DNA from: DATNPH01 sp036703315 | GTDB taxonomy: Bacteria > Cyanobacteriota > Cyanobacteriia > Cyanobacteriales > Coleofasciculaceae | DNA length: 12,710 nucleotides | Direction of reading: 5' to 3' | NCBI GenBank assembly: GCA_036703315.1 | Contig: DATNPH010000219.1 | Span: 1 to 12,710 of the forward strand | In this document: positions 6,635-12,710 of the stretch, one piece after another | Layout of the letters: the number at the start of each line of letters is the position of its first letter | How positions within the stretch are numbered: position 1 is the first letter of the stretch | Made by a program: the position numbers and the translations under genes | Notes under the pieces: model-generated | Told to the model about the DNA's origin: nothing | The model's input: the letters and a program-made list of their open reading frames with translations, nothing else | Database searches by the model: none

Positions 6635-6692
6635 GATTACTCCAATCGCTGAAACTCAGATAGATTTAGCCTATCAATGGGAGTTTAGCTAG
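6618..6692 (+). pseudogene. ParE/RelE-like toxin, truncated after 24 codons
   Basis: An ATG at 6618, inside the end of the antitoxin-like gene, opens a frame reading MAFQVEITPIAETQIDLAY, then QWEFS and a double stop (TAG TAG at 6690-6695). The pattern xVExTPxAExxIxxAYxW is the start of the ParE/RelE toxin family, whose members run to about 95 residues. Here helix 1 is interrupted: after YQW the sequence departs from the family and ends. No continuation is visible in any frame of the next 75 bases before the convergent vMAP gene, so the rest is deleted, not merely shifted. The toxin, which would cut mRNA or inhibit gyrase, is inferred to be inactive. The 17-base overlap with the antitoxin is the usual coupling in such operons. 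Confidence 0.65.
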
Positions 6693-6769
6693 TAGGGTTT
6701 ATTTCCAGGCGATCGCAACTATCCCAAAAATAGCTTGTACGCTCCTGCATCGAATTTTCTACAGCAGAC

Positions 6770-7264
6770 TCACCCCTCCAAGTCCTCTTGCTTAACCACC
6801 TCCAAGGGTAGCTCTAGCGCCTCTGCAATTTGCTCGTCGCTTAAGCCAAACTGCCGTAATTTATCAATTTTAATCTGAGTTTGATTCTTGCCGCACTGCT
6901 GGGAGTTAGGAGTTTCAGACTGACTTTTATCTGGGCTTGCATTGGGTTGATCTGAGCAAACATTGATGTAACCAATAATGTTGCTATCACCAAAAGTAAT
7001 ATTCAGATTTCCTTGCCGTTCTAGGACTGATTTAAGATTACCTTTATCAATAGGTTCATCAAATACATCAGATAACATTTGTAAAAGCGCATAACCTACA
7101 TCCTTAGCATGACCAGCCGTACAAGCATAATTTTCTGCAATGTCAGAATACTTTTGGCGCTTCAGTGTTCCCTCAATAATTCCACGCTGCAAGTCATTTA
7201 GACGTTTGCCTGTCTTGAGATAAACCGCTTCATCCACAAATTGCAATATCTCGTGAATGTGCAT
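6770..7264 (-). CDS. Stand-alone vWA-MoxR-associated (vMAP) type HTH protein
   Basis: Residues 1-84 of this 164-residue protein (MHIHEILQFVDEAVYLKTGK, LNDLQRGIIEGTLKRQKYSDIAEN, CTAGHAKDVGYALLQMLSDVF, LKSVLERQ) match the helix-turn-helix module found at the N-terminus of many large cyanobacterial proteins of the vWA-MoxR-associated kind, where it precedes ATPase, kinase or repeat effector domains. Here no effector follows. Instead there is a hydrophilic linker rich in S, N, Q, P and K (104-132) and a second small helical motif (134-157: KLRQFGLSDEQIAEALELPLEVV), like the short HTH tails of Rpn-type nucleases. The role is unknown; DNA binding or adaptor function is plausible. Its gene is divergent from the secreted lectin-peptidase across a spacer with repeated motifs, so it may regulate that gene. 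ATG 7264 is the only start before the conserved N-terminus; no ribosome binding site is visible. Confidence 0.72.
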   Translation of the reverse strand: MHIHEILQFVDEAVYLKTGKRLNDLQRGIIEGTLKRQKYSDIAENYACTAGHAKDVGYALLQMLSDVFDEPIDKGNLKSVLERQGNLNITFGDSNIIGYINVCSDQPNASPDKSQSETPNSQQCGKNQTQIKIDKLRQFGLSDEQIAEALELPLEVVKQEDLEG

Positions 7265-7296
7265 GATTAGGGATGTGAGAGATTAGTGGTTATTTT

Positions 7297-7372
7297 AACC
7301 GACTTTTTCCTTCTTTTTCCGTCTCATTGAAATTTCTTTTTACAGGAACTTTATAAAAAACCGACTTTTTCC
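7297..7372. promoter_or_regulatory. Repeated CTTTTTCC motifs in a divergent spacer
   Basis: AACCGACTTTTTCC occurs twice (7297-7310 and 7359-7372), and the core CTTTTTCC once more at 7313-7320. The three cores start at 7303, 7313 and 7365, that is 10, 52 and 62 bases apart, close to whole helical turns. They sit between the divergent starts at 7264 and 7486. Such phased direct repeats are typical of sites for cooperative regulator binding. The run of short A+T-rich words could also be chance, but an exact 14-base repeat within 76 bases makes that less likely. Confidence 0.5.
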
Positions 7373-7485
7373 GCTTTTCACTTTTGGTGTAAAGAATCTA
7401 CATTGAGTATTGAATTCAAATTAAATGATTCGGAAATTCGATAAACAACTGACTCAAAGCAAGATACATCTAGGAGAATAAATAA

Positions 7486-8571
7486 GTGCAGCCTCTACTT
7501 AAGCAAGTTGGCAAGTATGGTAAAACAAGTGTTGTTATTGCTGCAATCTGTACTGCTTGTGTCAGTGCCTCTGCTGCCAATGCTACAACTGTAAGTTTCG
7601 TTCTCAAGGATAGCAATAAGGCAATTAACGTATGGTTAGACAGTAACGCCTCGTATCGTTTTGATGGATATCCAAGGGCTTTTGTACTTGACTACAATCC
7701 AAATGATAGAGAACAACGCTTCAACGAGTTGCCTGGTAATCAGGGTGGAAAATTGTATCAAGTAGAAGGTACGAACCTGTGCTTAAATAACGCATATAAC
7801 TACAACGATGCCCCCATCAACGTTTGGCCGTGTAATCCCAATGACCGAGATCAAAACTGGCGTCAAATTAATTTAGCTGGTTCAATACATTTACAGAACT
7901 TTACAACTGGTCGCTGTGCTGATTCTCCCTTCCGCAATCTTGACCCCAAGAACTTGCATGCTTGGGATTGTATGCCCGGCAATCGTAATCAGCAGTTTAA
8001 TGTTGTTGTACGAGGAGGAGGAAATACACTACCCACTTCAGCAGCAGCGGCTAACTTCGCCTTCAAAACCCAGTACAAATCAACCTATAATCCTGATGGT
8101 CCAGATTTGAGTGGTAACTGTGGTCCCACCAGTCTCGCAATCATACTGAAGTTGTTGGGGTTGGAGAAACCTGGGCTAACTGTCCAACAGAGTATCAATG
8201 AAGCTAGTCGATTGATGGGTCGTCAGAATCCAAATTGGACAACTTGGGCAGAACTGGAAACAGGAATTCGCAATGCAGGTGGTAAGCCAGAAAACTTAAA
8301 TTCAAAAGATGCCATTGACCGTAGTCTTGCAGCAGGCAAGCCTATCATCGCAAATGGCTACTATGGTGAAAACTGGCGGAGACAATTTCCCAGCTATCAG
8401 CTAACTGGTAGTGGCAATGTAGCACACATCAATACCATACTTGGTCGGACGGCTGATGGTCGTTACATTGTGGCTGACCCCATGTATAGCGGCGGTACTG
8501 TAGAAATGAATTGGAATCAGTTGGCTGTATATTTCAGCAACGGAGTTGCAGGCATCGCCTTTGCTCGGTAA
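7486..8571 (+). CDS. Secreted ricin-type lectin / C39-like cysteine peptidase
   Basis: This 361-residue protein begins with a signal peptide: K6, K10 and K13, then VVIAAICTACVSASA, with likely cleavage after ASA30 or ANA33. Residues 36-175 form a ricin-B-like beta-trefoil with three QxW-type repeats, each preceded by N-D/N-R: DREQRF (74-79), DRDQNW (121-126) and NRNQQF (166-171). Cysteines at 99/116 and 144/162 are placed as disulfide pairs. A linker leads to a C39-like (papain-fold) peptidase, about 190-361: C212 in GNCGPTSLAI, H314 in NVAHINTILG and D331 in YIVADP form the probable triad. It is inferred to be exported, bind a glycan and cleave a peptide, perhaps in the cell wall or of another cell. 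The start is GTG 7486, with TAGGAGA (7471-7477) about nine bases upstream. No immunity-like gene follows on the same strand. Confidence 0.82.
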   Translation: MQPLLKQVGKYGKTSVVIAAICTACVSASAANATTVSFVLKDSNKAINVWLDSNASYRFDGYPRAFVLDYNPNDREQRFNELPGNQGGKLYQVEGTNLCLNNAYNYNDAPINVWPCNPNDRDQNWRQINLAGSIHLQNFTTGRCADSPFRNLDPKNLHAWDCMPGNRNQQFNVVVRGGGNTLPTSAAAANFAFKTQYKSTYNPDGPDLSGNCGPTSLAIILKLLGLEKPGLTVQQSINEASRLMGRQNPNWTTWAELETGIRNAGGKPENLNSKDAIDRSLAAGKPIIANGYYGENWRRQFPSYQLTGSGNVAHINTILGRTADGRYIVADPMYSGGTVEMNWNQLAVYFSNGVAGIAFAR

Positions 8572-8732
8572 AGTAAAGCGATCGCACTTAAGTCCACAGA
8601 GCGCTCTTGTAGTAGATGGGCATTGTCGTTATCTCCTATGAAAATAGAGGCTGAAACGACGTAAATTCGTTCGTGATGCTTCCTATTTTCATTTTCGGTG
8701 GCGGCGAATCCGCCATGACGCCTGTCTTGAAA
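8572..8732. other. Non-coding stretch with two hairpins
   Basis: After the peptidase stop and a HIP1 site (8577) there is no supportable gene. ATGAAAATAG (8638-8647) and CTATTTTCAT (8683-8692) are a perfect 10-bp inverted repeat enclosing 35 bases. TGGCGG (8699-8704) and CCGCCA (8710-8715) form a tight second hairpin with loop CGAAT. Neither is followed by a T run, so I do not call a terminator. Paired hairpins of this kind occur in small non-autonomous repeat elements, but without other copies that cannot be decided here. Confidence 0.5.
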
Positions 8733-8797
8733 GTTGCTTTTCAACTAAGCCAAGCTGCTCCAGCAACTTGAGGCGACTTGCCAGAATATTGGTCGAA
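8733..8797. repeat. 65-bp direct repeat, copy B (hxlR fragment)
   Basis: This segment matches 4610-4674 at 64 of 65 bases. Read on the minus strand it encodes STNILASRLKLLEQLGLVEK, the DNA-recognition part of an HxlR regulator, but the coding sense stops at both edges, so it is a fragment and not a gene. The single difference changes one serine codon to leucine. Near identity at the DNA level, third codon positions included, means the copy is recent or is kept alike by gene conversion. Confidence 0.95.
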
Positions 8798-8971
8798 CTA
8801 CAGCAATGCCTCCAGTACTTGGTCAAAATTGCGGCGATACACCTGTTGTCCGTACTCCTCCCACTCTTTTTGTGATCGCTCGCATCGTTCTAACGTTGCT
8901 TTTTGGGTGCCAATCATAACGGGACGACGCAGACGCTCGTATTTCTCAAAGGCTTTTTCTAGGGCTTGCAT
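8798..8971 (-). pseudogene. Orphan 57-codon frame, probable 3' remnant of a gene
   Basis: From ATG 8971 the minus strand reads MQALEKAFEKYERLRRPVMI, continues through EWEEYGQQVYRRNFDQVLEALL and stops at TAG 8798-8800. It is rich in E, K, R and Q with regularly spaced aromatic and leucine residues, so it should be helical and looks like true coding sequence. The frame is open nine codons further back (VKDKHHWDD) to a TAA, with no start there, which suggests a lost 5' part. It lies 40 bases downstream of the NRPS stop on the same strand and could be read through from it. Its stop directly abuts copy B of the 65-bp repeat. I do not recognise the family; a genuine small gene cannot be excluded. 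Confidence 0.4.
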
Positions 8972-9011
8972 ATCATCCCAATGATGCTTATCTTTGACTT
9001 AAGGTTTTGGG

Positions 9012-12000
9012 TCATCCCTCAGCTACCTGGGCCTTATCTAAGCAGTCTCTCAGTTGTTCTCCCAGCACCTGGACATGGGGTTCTTTGAAGATTTCAACGT
9101 GGTGACCAGGAACATCATAAATCTCTAAGCCTCCCGTCGCTAAATCACTCCAGCCCAAATCCGGAGGAACATAAGCAGTTGCTGCATCTACCCGGTCAGT
9201 TGCCCGAAATAAGATGATTTTGCCGGGGTAGGCTTGCGGCACGTAGGCTCGTCCTGCTTCGCAGTTGCGCTCTTGCATGGCAAAGTATTCCATCGCGTGA
9301 GGCACACTGCCTTGCTGCTGCAAGTAAGACTTACTGTACATTCTCATGCTCATTTTCTGCTTAAGGCTCTCGAATTTCTCCTGAAGCTGATTGACTACGT
9401 AGAAGGGGCCGAGTTGTAAGAGCCGATTCCAGTGAAAACCCATACGCTGATAGATGGGTAAGGGTTGGTATGCCGATGGCAGGATCGTATCAAACAACGC
9501 CAGCAACGCCACCTTTTGACCTTGGGCAAGTAGCTGCTGAGCCATTTCTAAGGCGACGAGTCCGCCAAAGGATAAACCTCCAAGAAAGTAAGGCCCTTCA
9601 GGCTGAAGGGTGCACATCTCTTTTATGTAGTGCGCCGCTAACTCCTCAAATCGAAAGGGTTCGAGAGGGTGTTTGCCTGGAAGTACTTGACCCACAAGTC
9701 CATAAACGGGTTGTTCTGCATCTAGATGCGCTACCAAGGGGTGATAGATGCTGACACCGCCACAGAGGAACAAGGGAGCTTTCGAGCCACCTGGTTGAAT
9801 CGCCGCTACTGATGACCAAGGTACTGACTTAACTTCTTGGCGGAGAATGTTCGCTAGTTGCTCCACGGTGGGGGCTTGGAAGATAGTGGTCAGGGGTAGA
9901 TTTTTTTGGAAGGCTTTCTCAATTTGGTCGAATAGACGTGCAACGAGGAGGGAATGTCCTCCCAACTCAAATAAGTTGTCCCGGATGCCGATGGGTTGAA
10001 TACCTAAGACTTGTTCCCAGATTTTGGTCAGTTGTAGCTCTAACTCATCGCGAGGGGCGACAAAGGTTTCAGTGGATTCTTGCCTTGACAGATCGGGGGT
10101 AGGGAGAACGCGACGGTCTACTTTGCCGTTGGGAGTTATGGGCAGAGTGTCTAACTCGACTAAGGCAGAAGGCAGCATGTAGTCGGGCAGTTTCTGCTTA
10201 ATAAATTGGCGCAGCTTACTAGTGGTGAATGATTGCTCAGGTTTGGGTACGAGATAAGCCGCTAGGCGCTTGTTACCTGACACGTCTTCGCGGGCAATAA
10301 CAACCGCTTGTTGCACGGCTGGGTGTTGTTCGAGTACGGTTTCAATTTCTCCGAGTTCGATGCGGAAACCTCGGATTTTTACTTGGCAGTCAATGCGCCC
10401 TACGTATTCAATGTTGCCGTCTGGGAGATAACGTCCGGTGTCTCCCGTCTTGTAGAGGCGTGCACCTGGTTTATCACTGAAGGGATTGGGGATGAACTTA
10501 TTAGCGGTGAGTTCGGGATGATTGAGATAACCTCGACCTACTCCTGCACCACCAATGTGCAGTTCACCGGGTACTCCAATCGGCACAGGTTGCAACTGCC
10601 GATTTAGTATGTAGACTTGAGCATTGGCAATCGGACGACCGATCGCGATTTCTGTTAGAGTTTGGTCGTCTTCAGAGGCAGCAGCTAGGTCATACAGTGT
10701 TGCTGTGACTGTAGTTTCAGTCGGCCCATAGGCATTGAGCAAGCGGGGATATTTGCCAACGAGCTGTAACCATGTCATATAGGCAGATCGTGAGATTTTT
10801 TCTCCACCCACAAATACCAAACGTAAGCAGGCAGGCAAAGGTTTTTTAACCAGAGACAGTCCATTTACCAACTCATGCCAGAAGGCTGTCGGCAGGTGAA
10901 CAACACTGACTCGCTGTTGTTCAACGAACCGCAAGAAATCTGTAGTAGAGAGCATTTCTTCAGGGCGGAGGATGACCGCAGCGCCGCTGATCAAGGACGG
11001 AAACATTTCCGCGACAATAATATCGAAGCTCATGCTCGAAAATTGCAGCACGCGATCTGCGCGATCGCTGTTTTGCCAGTTAAACTGCTTAGCGATCGCT
11101 ACGTTTTGGTTCACCATGCCTTGATGGGTAACCATTGCCCCTTTAGGCTTGCCTGTAGAGCCAGAGGTGTAGATCAAATAGGCGAGATTTTGAGGAGTCG
11201 TCTCGCTAACAGGGTTTTCCTGGCTCTGTTGGGCAATGATCTCCCAATCAGTATCTAAGCGCACCACCTGAGCATTGTGTTCCGGCACAGACGCGACCAG
11301 CCGTTCCAGAGTTAGAATAATCGGGGTTTGGGAATCTTGGATCTGGTAAGCTCGGCGCTCGTAGGGATAGGCTGGGTCCACAGGAACGTAGGCTCCACCT
11401 GCCTTGAGGATGCCCAGAAAGCCTATGACCATCTCTAAAGAGCGCTCTACAGAGATAGCGACTAGCGTGTCGGGTTTTACCCCTAGCAAACGCAAATAGT
11501 GCGCCAGTTGATTCGCTCTAGTATTCAGTTCCCGATAGGTCAACTGGTGGTCTTTAGACACAACCGCAACGGCATCTGGCGTCCGCTCTACCTGGGCTTC
11601 AAACAATTGATGAATACACGCATCCTGAGGATAATCTGCCTGGGTATTATTCCATTCCACCAGCAGTTGATGCTGTTCGGCTGCGGTTAACAGCGGTAAG
11701 TCCATCAGCCGCTGCTCTGGATTGGCGACCATACCTTCTAACAAAGTTTTAAGATGCCCCAACATCCGAATAATGGTAGCGTCGTCAAAGCGGCTGCGAT
11801 CGTATCCAATCTTCAGCAAGAAACTTGGCTCTAAATATCCAGCTACCGTGAGGGGATAGTTTGTCCGTTCCAGAAGTCGAAACTCTCGGTTCTCCCAATT
11901 TCCACCCTGCGCCTGCAACGTAGAATTCAACTGGTAGTTCTCAAAAACCAGGATGCTTTCAAATAGCTGCTTTCCCGCAGGAATGTCACTCCAGCCTTGA

Positions 12001-12710
12001 ATCTCAACCAATGGGGTGTGTTCATAGTCTCGTACAGCAATCCACTGAGTCCGTAATTCCTTGAGCCATAGGATTAGAGACATTTCACTAGGCACACGGA
12101 CTCTTACCGGGAGCGTGTTAATCAAAAGCCCCACCATCGACTCCGCCCCTTCCAGAGCCGACCGACGACAGGCTCTAGTAGCTCCAAAAACCACGTCTTC
12201 TTCGCCACTATAGCGGCTAAGGAGTAGCGCCCAAGCTCCTTGAACTAGGGTATTAAACGTGAGTTGATGCTGAATAGCCAGGGATTGCAACGCGCTAGTT
12301 AGAGTCTCTGAAAGTCGAACGTCTTGCACTCCATAGCCACTTTCTGCTTCACTAAACTTCAACTGGTGAATACGGTCTACAGTCAAAGGGGTAGGAGTAG
12401 TGAAACCACTGAGCGTGCTTCGCCAGAAGTTTTCCGCTAAGGCGAAGTCCTGCTTTCCTAGCCAATCAATATAGTCCCGATAAGGACGAGGTTGTTCGAG
12501 TTGCAAGTCCTTACCTTGGCAAAATGCTTCATAGAAGGCAAAGAGTTCTTGGAAAATTATGGGAAATGATCGACCATCCAGTAAGATATGGTGAAACGTC
12601 CAGACGCACTGGTAGACAGCGTCAGCAACCTGGAATAGCGCCAGTCGCATGAGCGGAGCTTCAGTCAGTTGAAACCCACGCTGTCGATCAACCTGGAGGT
12701 AGGAGTTGAG
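9012..12710 (-). CDS. Nonribosomal peptide synthetase, terminal module C-A-PCP-TE (5' end outside window)
   Basis: The last 1232 residues of an NRPS are present; the frame is open through the window edge. Numbering from that edge: condensation domain (1 to about 340) with HHILLDG (40-46), whose second histidine is catalytic, and MVGLLINTLPVRV (C5 motif, from 192); adenylation domain (about 360-860) with YTSGSTGKPKG (514-524), SFDIIVAEMF (A4), NAYGPTE (659-665), YKTGD (753-757), the GRIDCQVKIRGFRIELGEIE hinge and NGKVDR with the catalytic lysine K863; carrier domain with phosphopantetheine serine S920 in ELGGHSLL; and a type I thioesterase (about 970-1232) with S1047 in GLSFGG, D1074 and H1204. 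No epimerase or methylase is inserted. The module activates one amino acid, joins it to the growing peptide and releases the product by hydrolysis or cyclisation. By alignment to GrsA the specificity code reads DIAHFGAVTK, which I cannot assign to a substrate. Confidence 0.93.
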   Translation of the reverse strand, partial: LNSYLQVDRQRGFQLTEAPLMRLALFQVADAVYQCVWTFHHILLDGRSFPIIFQELFAFYEAFCQGKDLQLEQPRPYRDYIDWLGKQDFALAENFWRSTLSGFTTPTPLTVDRIHQLKFSEAESGYGVQDVRLSETLTSALQSLAIQHQLTFNTLVQGAWALLLSRYSGEEDVVFGATRACRRSALEGAESMVGLLINTLPVRVRVPSEMSLILWLKELRTQWIAVRDYEHTPLVEIQGWSDIPAGKQLFESILVFENYQLNSTLQAQGGNWENREFRLLERTNYPLTVAGYLEPSFLLKIGYDRSRFDDATIIRMLGHLKTLLEGMVANPEQRLMDLPLLTAAEQHQLLVEWNNTQADYPQDACIHQLFEAQVERTPDAVAVVSKDHQLTYRELNTRANQLAHYLRLLGVKPDTLVAISVERSLEMVIGFLGILKAGGAYVPVDPAYPYERRAYQIQDSQTPIILTLERLVASVPEHNAQVVRLDTDWEIIAQQSQENPVSETTPQNLAYLIYTSGSTGKPKGAMVTHQGMVNQNVAIAKQFNWQNSDRADRVLQFSSMSFDIIVAEMFPSLISGAAVILRPEEMLSTTDFLRFVEQQRVSVVHLPTAFWHELVNGLSLVKKPLPACLRLVFVGGEKISRSAYMTWLQLVGKYPRLLNAYGPTETTVTATLYDLAAASEDDQTLTEIAIGRPIANAQVYILNRQLQPVPIGVPGELHIGGAGVGRGYLNHPELTANKFIPNPFSDKPGARLYKTGDTGRYLPDGNIEYVGRIDCQVKIRGFRIELGEIETVLEQHPAVQQAVVIAREDVSGNKRLAAYLVPKPEQSFTTSKLRQFIKQKLPDYMLPSALVELDTLPITPNGKVDRRVLPTPDLSRQESTETFVAPRDELELQLTKIWEQVLGIQPIGIRDNLFELGGHSLLVARLFDQIEKAFQKNLPLTTIFQAPTVEQLANILRQEVKSVPWSSVAAIQPGGSKAPLFLCGGVSIYHPLVAHLDAEQPVYGLVGQVLPGKHPLEPFRFEELAAHYIKEMCTLQPEGPYFLGGLSFGGLVALEMAQQLLAQGQKVALLALFDTILPSAYQPLPIYQRMGFHWNRLLQLGPFYVVNQLQEKFESLKQKMSMRMYSKSYLQQQGSVPHAMEYFAMQERNCEAGRAYVPQAYPGKIILFRATDRVDAATAYVPPDLGWSDLATGGLEIYDVPGHHVEIFKEPHVQVLGEQLRDCLDKAQVAEG

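Noticed and set aside
8517..8744. Minus-strand 75-codon frame
   Set aside because: It overlaps the end of the peptidase gene, crosses both hairpins and the edge of the repeat copy, and shows no family pattern.
4610..8797. The 65-bp repeats as target-site duplications of a 4.1-kb mobile element
   Set aside because: The hxlR sequence does not continue beyond copy B on either side, no transposase or integrase lies between the copies, and 65 bases is too long for a typical target duplication.
1..12710. CRISPR arrays, tRNA or rRNA genes, and intact insertion sequences
   Set aside because: I saw no regularly spaced repeats, no cloverleaf-like segment, no rRNA signature and no transposase reading frame on either strand.

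Overview
The window looks cyanobacterial. HIP1-type octamers (GCGATCGC) recur across it (for example near 2500, 3074, 3931, 4240, 5391, 6286, 6440, 6708, 8577 and 11091), and the gene families fit: an Rcp1-like response regulator, a phytochrome-type kinase tail, a vWA-MoxR-associated HTH protein and a nonribosomal peptide synthetase. I cannot name a genus from the sequence; a filamentous or otherwise large-genome cyanobacterium is an inference.

Layout. (1) 1-2760, plus strand: a tightly packed signalling cassette made of the 3' end of a phytochrome-type histidine kinase, a single-domain Rcp1-like receiver and a REC-PAS-kinase-REC hybrid. (2) 2761-3915: a hairpin, then a PrmA-like methyltransferase with an unusual middle region. 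(3) 3985-5401: a possible small membrane protein, then a divergent HxlR-type repressor and a cupin gene. They share a promoter region with a promoter-like hexamer pair, a near-perfect 24-bp palindrome and a second dyad, so the repressor probably controls both genes. (4) 5486-6692: a DUF938 methyltransferase, a short gene remnant, and an antitoxin-like gene followed by a ParE-like toxin cut off after 24 codons. (5) 6770-8571: two divergent genes, a stand-alone vMAP-type HTH protein and a secreted ricin-lectin/C39-like cysteine peptidase. The spacer between them carries repeated CTTTTTCC motifs about one, five and six helical turns apart. (6) 8572-8971: a scar-like stretch with hairpins, a 65-bp near-identical copy of part of the hxlR gene, and a 57-codon orphan reading frame. 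(7) 9012-12710, minus strand: the end of an NRPS gene (C-A-PCP-TE, terminal module) that continues beyond the window.

How they work together. The first three genes probably form one phosphorelay operon responding to light or another stimulus. The NRPS module releases a peptide whose last residue is set by an adenylation domain with an uncommon specificity code. The stretch from about 6.1 to 9.0 kb, with a broken toxin, remnants and a duplicated fragment, reads as a recombination-prone accessory segment. Within it the secreted lectin-peptidase and its divergent vMAP-HTH neighbour are the least familiar pair and the best candidate for an undescribed system. That they form a system is inference from position and motifs, not something the sequence proves.
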